64,000 nt of DNA from DASUBV01 sp963725175 (GCA_963725175.1 CAVRXH010000006.1:2294001-2358000), one strand, 5' to 3'; shown: positions 1 to 8,923, counted from the first letter of the stretch. Translations and numbers: made by a program. The notes: a model not told the origin generated them from the sequence alone.

Positions 1-6
1 TATGTT

Positions 7-690
7 GTGACCGCCGAGGGCGTCCGGATCGCCTACCGCGTGACCGGCGTCGCCGGAGCGCCGCCGCTGGTGGCCCTGCACGCGCTCGGCGAGCACGGCG
101 CCGACTGGGCGCGGGTCGCGGGCCAGTTCGGTGCGCACTACCGGGTCTACGCGCCGGACCTGCGCGGCCACGGCGACAGCGACTGGCCCGGTGACTACTC
201 GCCCCGGCTGATGCGCGATGACGTGCTTGGCTTCATGGACGAGCTGAACCTGCCGGTGGTCACCCTGATGGGCCACTCCCTGGGCGGGGTGGTCGCGTTC
301 CTGATCGCGATGAGCCAGCCGGGCCGGGTCGAGCGGCTGGTCGTTGAGGACGTGGCACCGCCCTACGACCGCGAGCCGCCGCCGCTGCCGGCCCGGCCGC
401 AGGAGCCGACCGGTTTCGACTGGGAGATGCTCGCCCCGATCCGGGCGCAGGGCAGCGTGCGCGACGACGCCGCCTGGGCCGGCCTAGCCTCGATCACCGT
501 GCCGACTCTCCTGGTCGGCGGCGGCCCCGCCAGCCATATCCCGCAGGACGAGCTGGCGCAGGCCGCCGCCGCCATACCCGACTGCACCCTGGTCACGATC
601 CCCGCCGGGCACGACGTGCACCGCGCCCGCCCGGCGGAGTTCACCGAGACCGTGCTGAGCTGGCTACGCGCCGACGGCGCCGTCAGCTGA
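7..690 (+). CDS. alpha/beta-fold hydrolase
   Basis: The 227-residue product has the alpha/beta hydrolase layout: an HALGEHG oxyanion-hole region near residue 25, DLRGHGDS near 51, and the nucleophile elbow GHSLGG with Ser91. The C-terminal GHDVH supplies a candidate catalytic His (202 or 205). The usual acid after strand beta-7 is not obvious, because the GGGPASH segment has Ala where Asp is common; Asp115 may serve instead. The GTG at position 7 is used, but the frame stays open to the window edge, so the true start may lie upstream. The last codons overlap by 8 bp the end of the convergent gene. The substrate cannot be told from sequence. Confidence 0.85.
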   Translation: MTAEGVRIAYRVTGVAGAPPLVALHALGEHGADWARVAGQFGAHYRVYAPDLRGHGDSDWPGDYSPRLMRDDVLGFMDELNLPVVTLMGHSLGGVVAFLIAMSQPGRVERLVVEDVAPPYDREPPPLPARPQEPTGFDWEMLAPIRAQGSVRDDAAWAGLASITVPTLLVGGGPASHIPQDELAQAAAAIPDCTLVTIPAGHDVHRARPAEFTETVLSWLRADGAVS

Positions 691-1870
691 GGTTGACCGG
701 CTCGCCGTAGGGAATCGCGCCGATCACCCCGGCGTCGTTCTTCGGCGCCTTGAGGAGCATCTGGACGTGCCGGGTGGACGGGTTGAACCACAGCAGCGAC
801 TCGCTGCCGGGACAGCCGGTCTGCGCCCGGACCAGCAGCCGGGCGCCGCGAGCGGTGAGGATCCTGTTGTTGTTGCCGTCCGCGCCGGGGATGCTGACGA
901 GCTTGATGGCGCCGCCGGCCAGCTGCCGGAAGATCTGCACCGTGCCGCACGGGCCCAGTGCCTGGAGGTACAGGCCGCTGGGCAGCCGCCAGGCGCCGAT
1001 GTCGCCCAGGTCCCGGCTGTGACTGCCGCGCTGCGGGGTGAGCGCGCGCGGCCGGGCGCCGCTGGCGGGCACCAGCCAGACCCGGCTGGAGGCGCCGTTC
1101 TTCGTCGCGCAGCCTGCCAGGATCGTGCTCGCGTTCCACCACCGCGCCGGGTTGCAGCCGCCCACGCCCGAGTCCGGCACCGGGAGCTTGCGGACGACGC
1201 CGCCGCCATTGCTGAGCAGCATCAGGCTCCGGCTGCCTGGCGCCGCCAGGGTGGCGCCGTTGTCGGCATACACGGCGGTGTAGTAGTCAGATCCGGTGGC
1301 CAGCACCTTCGCCTGCTGGCCGGAGAGCGTGTAGCGGACGAGCCGCGTCTTGGTGCCGTCCGCGCGCTCGCCGAGGATGTTGGTCCCGTCCGGGCGGGTG
1401 TAGCTCAGCGCCTCCGCCGAGCCCGGCAAGCTGAGCCTGCTGACCTTCCCGCTGGCCAGCGTGATCTGCTCGTAGCCGCCTGCCGTGCCGAGCAGCGCCC
1501 GCTTCTTGTCGCCTGACCAGTCGATCAGGTACGGCGGCGTCTTGGTCGACTTCCAGGCGTGCATCAGGTACCGGTGGCCGGCCGGGTTGATCAGGTACAG
1601 CCTGGGCACCGCAGCGACCGGGCCGCCCTCGATGCCGAGCTTGCCGGGCCAGTACTCGGCCAGCACCCAGCCCGACCCCACCTGCCGCCACGGCACGGCC
1701 GAGGCCGGCGCGACCTGTCCCGCCCTGGCCGGCCCGCGCGCGGCCGACTTGGCCGCCAGCGCGGTCCCGCCCGCCGCGATCAGGCTCATGCTCAGGCCCG
1801 CCGCTATGACGGCGCCAAAACCCGCCCTCGCATGGGCGCGTCCCTTCCTGGTCAATCCTGTTACGCGCAT
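683..1870 (-). CDS. secreted beta-propeller-like hypothetical protein
   Basis: The 395-residue protein starts at ATG 1870, preceded by a GGAGAGAGGG ribosome-binding site; a longer frame to 1951 lacks one. Residues 1-42 form a signal peptide (basic start, hydrophobic Ala/Gly-rich core, ALAA cleavage region). The rest is a run of short beta-rich segments (PRLYLINPAGH, RYLMHAWKS, RYTLSG, SLMLLSNGGG, LLWFNPST) like TolB/WD40-type propellers, but no diagnostic motif was recognised. It is probably an extracytoplasmic binding or scaffold protein. A truncated copy of its 5' end and promoter lies at 15225-15505. It converges on the hydrolase gene. Confidence 0.7.
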   Translation of the reverse strand: MRVTGLTRKGRAHARAGFGAVIAAGLSMSLIAAGGTALAAKSAARGPARAGQVAPASAVPWRQVGSGWVLAEYWPGKLGIEGGPVAAVPRLYLINPAGHRYLMHAWKSTKTPPYLIDWSGDKKRALLGTAGGYEQITLASGKVSRLSLPGSAEALSYTRPDGTNILGERADGTKTRLVRYTLSGQQAKVLATGSDYYTAVYADNGATLAAPGSRSLMLLSNGGGVVRKLPVPDSGVGGCNPARWWNASTILAGCATKNGASSRVWLVPASGARPRALTPQRGSHSRDLGDIGAWRLPSGLYLQALGPCGTVQIFRQLAGGAIKLVSIPGADGNNNRILTARGARLLVRAQTGCPGSESLLWFNPSTRHVQMLLKAPKNDAGVIGAIPYGEPVNLS

Positions 1871-2019
1871 CGCCCCGTCCCTCTCTCCGGGCCATACGCG
1901 GGCGCAGCCTAACCACGCTGAGTAACCACCAGGTGGTTCCGCGAATGGCACTTAGTTCCCCTTCGTGGCAATGATGACACGGTATCCGGCGCGGCGCACA
2001 GTCAGATTCCGGACGATCG

Positions 2020-2040
2020 CGAACACCAGGAGCGTGTTCG
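2020..2040. promoter_or_regulatory. inverted repeat, candidate operator
   Basis: A perfect 7-bp inverted repeat, CGAACAC and GTGTTCG with a 7-bp spacer, lies in the 403-bp gap between the propeller gene and the small ORF that opens the plus-strand cassette. It sits about 250 bp before that ORF. The rest of the gap holds no recognisable gene. Confidence 0.4.
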
Positions 2041-2273
2041 GCCCTGTCCGCGATTGTCACTTTCCGGACCCGCGGTGATCGGTGCATAGTAGAAATGGTC
2101 GGCTCAGATCGGATGGGCAGGCGCGATATCTCGTCACGCCGTACTGCCCGGATTGCTCTGCGACGACTTCTCCGGGCATTACTCCCTACGCCGAAAAGAG
2201 ATCAATCGTCTACGAGCGGCTAGATCGGCCGCAGCGGACTTCAGGGCTAGGACCCTGATGAACGGAGCGATTC

Positions 2274-2414
2274 GTGGCGGAAATCGACCGGGTAGTCGCT
2301 ATCTCCAAGGCCATTATCGAGCGCGGCTCCGTCGATGCAATACCGACAACCAGCAGGCGACCATCTTGGCCTTCTAGGACTTCGGTGACTGGCTTTGGAT
2401 CGAGGGCGCAGTAG
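2274..2414 (+). CDS. 46-residue small ORF opening the HprK cassette
   Basis: GTG at 2274 is preceded by GGAG with a 6-nt spacer, and the stop at 2412 lies 3 bp before the ATG of the first HprK-like gene, which has no good ribosome-binding site of its own. That spacing suggests translational coupling. The product begins MAEIDRVVAISKAIIERG, an amphipathic-helix-like N-terminus, then becomes rich in Ser, Thr, Arg and Pro and ends GFGSRAQ. It has no Cys. It could be a RiPP-type precursor or leader, a regulatory leader peptide, or chance. No family was recognised. Confidence 0.4.
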   Translation: MAEIDRVVAISKAIIERGSVDAIPTTSRRPSWPSRTSVTGFGSRAQ

Positions 2415-2417
2415 GTT

Positions 2418-3476
2418 ATGAGCGAGTTTTTGGCTAGCGAGTCAGGCCCGACGCTGATCTTGGCTGGGCACCGTCTTCGCCTTTCGGGCACGGCGGCAGG
2501 CGAGATCGCCGCGGCCTGCGCGTGGGTGTGTCCGCCGGCGCGGATCGACGCCTGCGAGACGGCGGAGTGGACGCTGATAGCGGACTGGTGCTCGCCGCCT
2601 GGCTCGCTACCTGCACAACCTAGGCAGTGGACGCTGCGGCTGGGACAACGCGCCTGGCCGCGACTGGCTGTTGCGGATACGGGACCTGACTGGGTGGTGG
2701 TGGCTGGGCAATACCGGCGTGGCGAAGAACTGGTACGCATTGAAGCCGACCAGCAGACACGGACAACACGGGTCCTGATTCCCGCGGCTCCCGCCGGTTC
2801 GGTCAGGTGGGTGGGCTGGCTGGTACGGGTCTTCTTCGGCACCAGGATGCTCGCCGACGGATGGCTTCTGCTGCACGCCGCTTCCGTAAGCATGGGCGGG
2901 CGAGCGGTGCTTATCGGCGGGGCAGCAGGTGCCGGCAAGTCAAGCCTCGCTTATCTCGCCTGCGCGCAATTAGGTGCCGTGTTCATGGCCGACGATCTCA
3001 CCTTCATCGGGCGGACCTCGCAGGCGGTCGGGGCGCTGGGCTGGCCCACGCGAGTCTGCCTTCCCGTCGATCTCATAGAGCCAGGCGAGGGGATGGATCA
3101 CGAATTGCATGAAATGTCGTCAGCCTGGCGGCGCGAGCGGTGGGTGCTCAGCCCGTCTCAGTACTGTGCGGCAACCCGGTTCCGCAGAGGCGGGACGGCG
3201 CCTGTCGCAGCTGCGATCCTGCTGGAGCGCGATGGGGCTGGCCACAGACCGGAAAGCCTTGCTGCTGATCTGGATCACACAGCATTCATGAGGGACACGC
3301 TCGGCCTGTTCGGTATACCTGCGGCCGGCCGGGACGGGTCCGACGGCCAGGCGTTGGGGAAACTGCTGCAGGGAGTACCGCTTCTGCATGTCGATGCCGG
3401 GCATGATGCCGCTGGCATCGCCCCTGATCTGTGGAATCAGCTTCGAGGAGTAATCAGGACGGAGGTGACCGCATGA
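2418..3476 (+). CDS. HPr-kinase-like P-loop protein A
   Basis: The 352-residue protein resembles the C-terminal kinase domain of HPr(Ser) kinase and the HprK-related kinases found in biosynthetic cassettes. Residues 147-156 (DGWLLLHAAS) precede a Walker A motif GGAAGAGKSS at 167-176, followed by ADDL with Asp192/193, the usual HprK acidic pair. The N-terminal 140 residues resemble no HPr-binding region I recognise. By family it should transfer a phosphate from ATP to a protein, peptide or small molecule; the target is unknown. Its stop overlaps the ATG of a second HprK-like gene by 4 bp, so the two are probably made together. Confidence 0.75.
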   Translation: MSEFLASESGPTLILAGHRLRLSGTAAGEIAAACAWVCPPARIDACETAEWTLIADWCSPPGSLPAQPRQWTLRLGQRAWPRLAVADTGPDWVVVAGQYRRGEELVRIEADQQTRTTRVLIPAAPAGSVRWVGWLVRVFFGTRMLADGWLLLHAASVSMGGRAVLIGGAAGAGKSSLAYLACAQLGAVFMADDLTFIGRTSQAVGALGWPTRVCLPVDLIEPGEGMDHELHEMSSAWRRERWVLSPSQYCAATRFRRGGTAPVAAAILLERDGAGHRPESLAADLDHTAFMRDTLGLFGIPAAGRDGSDGQALGKLLQGVPLLHVDAGHDAAGIAPDLWNQLRGVIRTEVTA

Positions 3477-4231
3477 CCGGATATGCCGATCTCCTTCGGG
3501 ATTCTGACACGATGGCAGGAGATGCACGCCGAATCGCGAACGGGACGGCGCACTGTCGGAGAGTACTGTTCGGCATATTGTCCGTCCACTCCGTTGCGAT
3601 GGTCCGAGATGGAGAGGCGGTCGTCCTCTTCGGCGGCCACGGCGCGGGGAAAAGCGTAACGGGACTCGCCCTGGCCGAGCGCGGCTGGATCGCGGTTGCT
3701 GGAGATATGGCGCTGATCCAGGTCGGCGGGCACGAGACCAGGCCCCTTTTGGTTGGTGGTAGCCGCCAGTACCTGCTACGACCCGCGTCTTTCCGGGAAT
3801 GGTTCGGCAGCCGGAGCCAGGACTGGATCCGCGCCGGGGATCATGGAGCCGGGGTAGCAGCACGGATTGACATCACGAATGCGCTTGAGTGGGCTGAACA
3901 GCCGGTGGGTGAGGTTATGGTACGCGCGGCCGTGTCGGTCACCGTTGACTCGGGCGCCGGGCCGATCGCCGAAGTCGGCGTCATGGATGACCACACATCA
4001 GCGTCGGTGTGGTACCGGGCAAGCTCGCATCTGGTCGACCGCGTTCTCGATGATGAAGACGCGGAGCCCTTGCGCTGTATGGAACCTCCGGCGCTGACCA
4101 CTGCCCGGATGATGCTCATTCGCGAGGCCGCACGAGCGCTGCCGGTCCGCTCGATATTCGGGACCCCGCGGGGAATCGCGGAGGCTGCTGAGGCCTGCCT
4201 TCTCGTAGGGACCCGGGATGACGAATCTTGA
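3473..4231 (+). CDS. HPr-kinase-like P-loop protein B
   Basis: ATG 3473 overlaps the previous stop (ATGA) and has GGACGGAGGT upstream, so it is preferred over the longer frame from 3431. The 252-residue product has SVHS at 38-41, a Walker A motif GGHGAGKS at 54-61 and a single Asp78 (AGDM) where its partner has two. That difference may mean altered chemistry or a regulatory role. It is shorter than protein A and not closely similar to it outside the P-loop region, so this is not a recent duplication. Function by context: second kinase or partner subunit of the cassette. Confidence 0.7.
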   Translation: MTGYADLLRDSDTMAGDARRIANGTAHCRRVLFGILSVHSVAMVRDGEAVVLFGGHGAGKSVTGLALAERGWIAVAGDMALIQVGGHETRPLLVGGSRQYLLRPASFREWFGSRSQDWIRAGDHGAGVAARIDITNALEWAEQPVGEVMVRAAVSVTVDSGAGPIAEVGVMDDHTSASVWYRASSHLVDRVLDDEDAEPLRCMEPPALTTARMMLIREAARALPVRSIFGTPRGIAEAAEACLLVGTRDDES

Positions 4232-4932
4232 GCTTCCCGATCGAGTGTGTTGCGATCGACTTCGGCGGGACGCTAGCCTCACGTTCCGGAACAAGGCCAG
4301 ACGGGTCGGCGGTCGCGTCCGTGCTGCGTGCGCTGGACAAGCGGACCACGCATCCTGGTCTCGTCGAGGCGCTGAACCGCGCGATGAAATCGAGCCACGA
4401 AGCTGACCGCAGGCATCTTCGGCAGACGCCGTTCGCGTCAGTTCTGCGGTCTGCTGCCCTGGCCTGCGGTGCAGCGCTCCCTGATGAGATGGACTACCTT
4501 GTCGCCGGGCTATTCGAGCATCTGCCTGATGCGAGAATCGATGACCAGGCGGCCCGCGCAGTTGGAGTTCTCTTCGAGCGCGGGTTCCGTATCGTGCTGG
4601 CGAGCAACACGCGCTGGCCCGAGACGGCCAGGAGGCGAACGCTGCGCGCGGCGGGCATCGAGCACTGTTTTCACGCGGTGGTGCTCTCCAGCGAACTGGG
4701 GATCCGCAAGCCTCACAGCGAGTTCTACCAGGCGGTGCTGAGCGAGGCGGGCTGCCCAGCGAACCGGGTGCTGTTTCTCGGCGACACCGCTGACAAGGAC
4801 GTTGATGCGCCACGCCGGCACGGAATGCAGGCCGTGCTGGTCACGTCGGTATGGGACAGGTCCAAGCCTGCCAGCCAGCGTCCACCCCTGTTGGAGGAAA
4901 TTCCCAGGTTGCTCGGAGCGACGGAGCGGTGA
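4228..4932 (+). CDS. HAD-family hydrolase
   Basis: TTG 4228 overlaps the upstream stop by 4 bp; no other in-frame start precedes the first catalytic motif. Motif I is DFGGT with nucleophile Asp11. The second Asp of the usual DxDxT is Gly13, so the general acid is missing or supplied elsewhere. Motif II is ASNT, motif III the Lys in GIRKPHSEFYQ, and motif IV GDTADKD. The 234-residue length with a helical cap after motif I fits a subfamily I phosphatase. In this cassette it would remove or transfer a phosphate from a sugar-like intermediate. Confidence 0.75.
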   Translation: MSFPIECVAIDFGGTLASRSGTRPDGSAVASVLRALDKRTTHPGLVEALNRAMKSSHEADRRHLRQTPFASVLRSAALACGAALPDEMDYLVAGLFEHLPDARIDDQAARAVGVLFERGFRIVLASNTRWPETARRRTLRAAGIEHCFHAVVLSSELGIRKPHSEFYQAVLSEAGCPANRVLFLGDTADKDVDAPRRHGMQAVLVTSVWDRSKPASQRPPLLEEIPRLLGATER

Positions 4933-5838
4933 GCCTACGTGCGTCTCCGCCAAAAGCACTTGCCGGCGGGGCCAGGGTCCGGTTTCAGGATGGTCGCGCT
5001 GTGCTCCTGCCCGCAAGCGAAGCTCCGCCGGACTCGGCAGCGCCGCTGGCCAGCATCGTCAGCCCCGGCACCGAGCTTCCGGCGTCTGCGCAGCACGATC
5101 GGCGGCGAGGCTCGCGAAGCCGGGTACATGACGATCGCGCGGCGGCCAGCGGCCGGCACGCTGCTCCTGGCACCGGTACCCCACGGTTCCTGGGTCGATC
5201 CAGACAACCCGAGGGCTCTGCTAGCTGAGCCTGGCGTCACCATGGAGAAGGCGGCGGCGGCGCGCTTCCAGCTGATAGCCGCGTTCGGTATGCGGCATCC
5301 TGCCTGCCCGGCGCGGGCAGGCAGGGCGCTGGTGATTGGTTCCGGCCCGGTGGCGCTTGGCTGCTGCCTTGAGCTGCGCCGCCGAGGTGTCCAGCACGTC
5401 ACCCTCCTGACCAGGAGGGCCGAAGTTCCCTATGCTGCGGGGCTCGGCGCCGAGGTTACCGGCAGCGTGCCGCGAACTGCCGCGCCACTCGTGATCGATG
5501 CGACGGGGGATTGCGTGCGTGCGGTACAGGCCGCTGCGGAGCGGGGTGTCGTCGGGCTGGTTGGATCCCCGGACCCTCGTCAGGCGCTCTCGGCGGCCCT
5601 TATTCACCGCGGGAACGTGGCGGTGATCGGCATGCATGAGCTGGCGGGCTACGACCACGCCGCTTACCAGCGCGAATTCACCGCCACGCTTGGCTGGCTA
5701 TCAGCGAACTTTGATTCTGCAACTCTCGGCTCCTGGTGCCTGCGCATCGGCGAGACCCAGGTCGAGTCGTTCTACCGGAATCTCACCTCGTCCTCCGATC
5801 GGCCAGTGCGCCCGATCACACTTCTGGAGTGGTGTTGA
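4929..5838 (+). pseudogene. MDR-family (zinc-type) dehydrogenase with a frameshift
   Basis: The natural start is GTG 4929, overlapping the HAD stop (GTGA). This frame reads RVRFQDGRAVLLPAS and then SIVSPGTEL, the N-terminal signature of medium-chain dehydrogenases. The homology then continues in another frame (RRLRSTIGGEAREAGYM) from about 5077 to the stop at 5838. One extra base near 5075-5082 (gagcttccggcg) explains the break. Downstream is a Rossmann NAD(P)-binding motif ALVIGSGPVALG and an MDR-like tail. No catalytic zinc ligands are evident. Either the assembly has an indel or the gene is a recent pseudogene. Family role: NAD(P)-dependent oxidation of a polyol or sugar. Confidence 0.75.
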
Positions 5839-6647
5839 TGGAAGGCTGCGCGACCGGCGTCGGCCTCTACAGCATCGGCGTACGCGGAGCAGCCGTCCCC
5901 GAACTGGCGGTGTGGGCGGCTCACCACCAGATCCCGTTTCTCCACCTGCGCGGCGGGCATCGAGGTTGTGCGGCTACCCGGCAACCCAGACAGGAGCTGG
6001 ACCGCTGGCGTGCCGTCGCGGATGCGACCGCACCCGTCAGGCTCCTGACCGCCGACCTGACATTGCACGACCTCATCCAGGCCCACGAGCAGCGCCGACA
6101 TGCCGCAGAACGTGAACTGCAACGAACCGCCGACGCCGCATCACGCCTAGGTGCAGGGATGATCCGGGTTCTGGCGGGAGCGGTGCCGCCGCGCGACGAG
6201 CCGATTCCGGTCCCGCGTCTGCCAGACAGGGCGATAACACTCCTGATAGAGCTCCACGATGCGTCATGGTGGACGCCAGCTGGCATCGGCCAACTCGAGG
6301 AGGTCGCGCGCGCGGACCCCCGCATCCGCCTGCTCGCCGACACTGCCCAGGCTGCGGCAGCGTTGGCCGACCTTTCCGGACCCACCGCCTCGGCCATCGC
6401 CAGGCGCGTGCTAGCTAAGGCCGAGGTGATTCATCTGAGTGACGACGGATCGGGACTTTCGGCTCCTGGGCATGCGCTGCTGGCCGGCCAATCTCAGGAA
6501 TTGCTAGCCGCAGGACAGCCGCTGGAGGTCGCCTTCGAGTGGACCGGCGCGCACCGAACAGCGCCGGTATGCCTCAGCCGGTATAACGAAGCCTGCGCTT
6601 GGTGGCACGCCCTGACTTCAGGTTCCGCGGACGGAGGTGCGGAATGA
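5838..6647 (+). CDS. TIM-barrel sugar isomerase/epimerase-like protein
   Basis: ATG 5838 overlaps the upstream stop by one base (TGATG). The 269-residue product looks like the xylose-isomerase-like / AP endonuclease 2 TIM-barrel family: VGLYSIGVRG at the start, alternating strands such as IPFLHLRGGH, GAGMIRVLAG, ITLLIELHDASWW, IRLLADTA and AEVIHLSDDG, and a C-terminal LEVAFEW. Glu and His residues at strand ends (IELHD, HLSDD, FEW) would bind a metal. The family interconverts keto and aldo sugars or inositol intermediates. Similarity is from layout, not strong motifs. Confidence 0.6.
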   Translation: MEGCATGVGLYSIGVRGAAVPELAVWAAHHQIPFLHLRGGHRGCAATRQPRQELDRWRAVADATAPVRLLTADLTLHDLIQAHEQRRHAAERELQRTADAASRLGAGMIRVLAGAVPPRDEPIPVPRLPDRAITLLIELHDASWWTPAGIGQLEEVARADPRIRLLADTAQAAAALADLSGPTASAIARRVLAKAEVIHLSDDGSGLSAPGHALLAGQSQELLAAGQPLEVAFEWTGAHRTAPVCLSRYNEACAWWHALTSGSADGGAE

Positions 6648-8839
6648 ACCCCGCGCCGTGGGTCATCATCACCGATTATCCACGCTGGCCAAGCCCGTAT
6701 TTCGAGCAGTTGGAAGGAGCACTGCCCCTGGGCTTGGGGCTGGCATTCACGCCGAGGCTTGCAGGCATTCCCCGGAGGACCGAGGGACCAGGCGTGGTCA
6801 ATCTGCACCGGTTGTCTCGCCTGTACCGGGGCATGGATGGCGGTCCCTGCCGGGAGCACGCAGATGCGCTCCTGGCGGAACTCGACGATCTGCGGCGGGG
6901 CGGATGGCGGCTGGTGTGGACAGTTCACAACCTCTTTCCGATTCGCGCGCATGGACCGAACCTGGTCGATGAGTCGGTAAGCCGTGCTGTCCTGGCACAG
7001 GCCGACGCGGTAATCGCTCATACCGAGGCGGACGCAGCCACCTTGCGGACTATTCGCGGGCGCGGCCCCGTCGTGGTGGCAGGCAGCGCCGGACTGGACG
7101 CTATCCCCCGGCGGCCGGCCTCGTCACAGGTCCAGCGGCTGACTCAGTTCCTTCGAGACGCGCCGACCGGCCTGCTTGTCCTGGGGAACCTGGCCGCGTA
7201 CAAGGGCCTGCCGTGCCTGGTGCGCACGTTCCTCGATTCGACGGACGCATCGAAACTGGTGGTGGCAGGCCGCCCGGCTGATCCAGGCGCTGTGGATCGC
7301 CTCAGGAAACTCGCAGGCGGCGCAGGAAACCGAGTAATGCTGCACGCTGAGCATGTACCGCCCGGCAACGCGCGAGTGCTATGCAGGGCCGCCACCGCGC
7401 TGCTCTCGCCCTACCGCACCGACAGCCCCTTCGAGTTCTTCCGCCTCGTGCTGCACCCCTCCGGCGTGTCGATGGCGACGGGCTTCGGCACTCCGGTCGT
7501 GGCGCCGGACCTGCCGAGCGTCCGGGAACTGACTGACGGCTATCCGCGCGCCCTCTACCGCGACTACCGCCAGGCCGCCGCCCTGCTCAGCCTGCTGGAC
7601 ACCGGCAAGCGCCCGTGGGGCGAGACGACCCTGCAGGAGGCTCCGGCTAATCGGTGGGTATCCGTCGCTCTGGTGTACCAGCGGCTCGCTGCCGAGATGA
7701 CCACAGCGCGCCGCCGCCGAATCGGTACTGTGACCGCGCCAGCACCCTCAGCCGCCAGGAGGCCACCATCCATGACACCGCCCGATATCGCTCACCAGAC
7801 TGAGCAGCCTGACGATCCGACCGGGCCCGCGGCGGCTACCGCGCTGCTGGAGTCGCAGTTCGGGCTCAGCGTCCAGTCACTCGACCGGCTTCCGATCGGC
7901 CAGGGCACGGTCAACTACCGTGCCCAGACTGACGCTGGCCTCGTCTTCGTGAAGAGCTATCCAGTCGGCGCGGACCTTCCGGCGGAGAGCGCCGGGATCC
8001 GGCTATCCGCGCTGGCCGCCGGCGCCGGAGTTCCGGTGGCCCGGCCCCTGGCGCTTAAAGGGGACACCTTCATCGCCGAGCTGGCGGGCAGTGCGGCATC
8101 GGTATGGGAGTACGTCGATGGCCACGTTGTCGAAACAGGCCTGAGCCATGCGCAGATCGACGCGGCCGGCGCTGCCCTCGGCGCGATTCACCGGACCTTC
8201 GCGTCCTTGCCCGAAAGCCGCGGTCCCGCCCCGCAAGTTGACTCATGGCTCGCATTCGACACGGACGGCTTCACTGCGACTACTGACCGGATCCTCGCCG
8301 TCATCGCGGCGAGGGGGGAGCCGGACGAGTTCGATGAAATCGCAGGGCAGACGCTCCGAGAAAGACGTACCCAGGCCGGGTATATCCCGGCCCTGATCGA
8401 CGGGCTGCCGTCCTTGACCGCGCAGGTTCTACATGGCGACTACAGCGCGGTGAACCTGATGTTCCGCGGCGAGGAACTCGCCGCTGTCATCGACTTCCGC
8501 CCGCCGGACCCATTCCTCGTGGCCTACGAGCTCGGCCGCATCGCCTATGACCCGCGCACCGTCACCCTGGCCAGCGACTGGCAGGACGACGCCAGCGCGC
8601 TGATCTCGGCTTACCAGCGCGTGAACCCCCATGTTGCCCCCAGCGACATCGCCTTCAGCGCCCGAGCGGCCCTGATCCAGCTGCTGACCAGCCTGTACGG
8701 AGTGAAGAACCACTACCTCAGGCCCGGCCTGCTGCAGCACGACCTCGACGCCTTCTGGCTACAGCGGCACCGAGCCGCCACCGCGCTGCTGGAGAACCTG
8801 CCCGCCATCGAGAAGAACCTCCGCGCTCAGGCCGCCTGA
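6644..8839 (+). CDS. glycosyltransferase-phosphotransferase fusion
   Basis: ATG 6644 overlaps the previous stop (ATGA). Of 731 residues, about 1-365 form a GT-B glycosyltransferase of GT4 type: VWTVHNLFPI near 95, VIAHTEAD, LLVLGNLAAYKGL, KLVVAGRP, and a donor-site region with SPFEFFRLVL and GFGTPVVAPDLPSVREL. A Pro/Arg-rich linker leads to an aminoglycoside-phosphotransferase/choline-kinase-like domain from about 377: VYFK-like LVFVKSYP, the Brenner motif HGDYSAVN (His597, Asp599, Asn604) and VIDFR. One polypeptide could therefore glycosylate and phosphorylate the same product. An internal ribosome-binding site and ATG at the domain border suggest the kinase may also be made alone. Confidence 0.8.
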   Translation: MNPAPWVIITDYPRWPSPYFEQLEGALPLGLGLAFTPRLAGIPRRTEGPGVVNLHRLSRLYRGMDGGPCREHADALLAELDDLRRGGWRLVWTVHNLFPIRAHGPNLVDESVSRAVLAQADAVIAHTEADAATLRTIRGRGPVVVAGSAGLDAIPRRPASSQVQRLTQFLRDAPTGLLVLGNLAAYKGLPCLVRTFLDSTDASKLVVAGRPADPGAVDRLRKLAGGAGNRVMLHAEHVPPGNARVLCRAATALLSPYRTDSPFEFFRLVLHPSGVSMATGFGTPVVAPDLPSVRELTDGYPRALYRDYRQAAALLSLLDTGKRPWGETTLQEAPANRWVSVALVYQRLAAEMTTARRRRIGTVTAPAPSAARRPPSMTPPDIAHQTEQPDDPTGPAAATALLESQFGLSVQSLDRLPIGQGTVNYRAQTDAGLVFVKSYPVGADLPAESAGIRLSALAAGAGVPVARPLALKGDTFIAELAGSAASVWEYVDGHVVETGLSHAQIDAAGAALGAIHRTFASLPESRGPAPQVDSWLAFDTDGFTATTDRILAVIAARGEPDEFDEIAGQTLRERRTQAGYIPALIDGLPSLTAQVLHGDYSAVNLMFRGEELAAVIDFRPPDPFLVAYELGRIAYDPRTVTLASDWQDDASALISAYQRVNPHVAPSDIAFSARAALIQLLTSLYGVKNHYLRPGLLQHDLDAFWLQRHRAATALLENLPAIEKNLRAQAA
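7757..7774 (+). promoter_or_regulatory. internal ribosome-binding site and start codon
   Basis: A perfect AGGAGG at 7757-7762 precedes an in-frame ATG at 7772 by nine bases. It lies exactly at the linker between the glycosyltransferase and phosphotransferase halves, so translation from here would give a free 355-residue kinase. It is either a functional restart or the remnant of two once separate genes. Confidence 0.5.
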
Positions 8840-8923
8840 CCGCCGCACCGGCCGCGAAGCGCGTGCGCCTCACCGCGGCGATTGCCTGCCCATCCGCCAA
8901 CCACGCTGCGAAAGGGACTCGTG

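Noticed and set aside
363..1516. Several long open frames across the hydrolase and propeller genes on both strands
   Set aside because: They are Arg/Ala/Pro-rich shadows of the two real genes, without ribosome-binding sites or family motifs.
2153..2377. 74-residue frame before the HprK cassette
   Set aside because: No ribosome-binding site, biased composition, and it overlaps the better supported 46-residue ORF.
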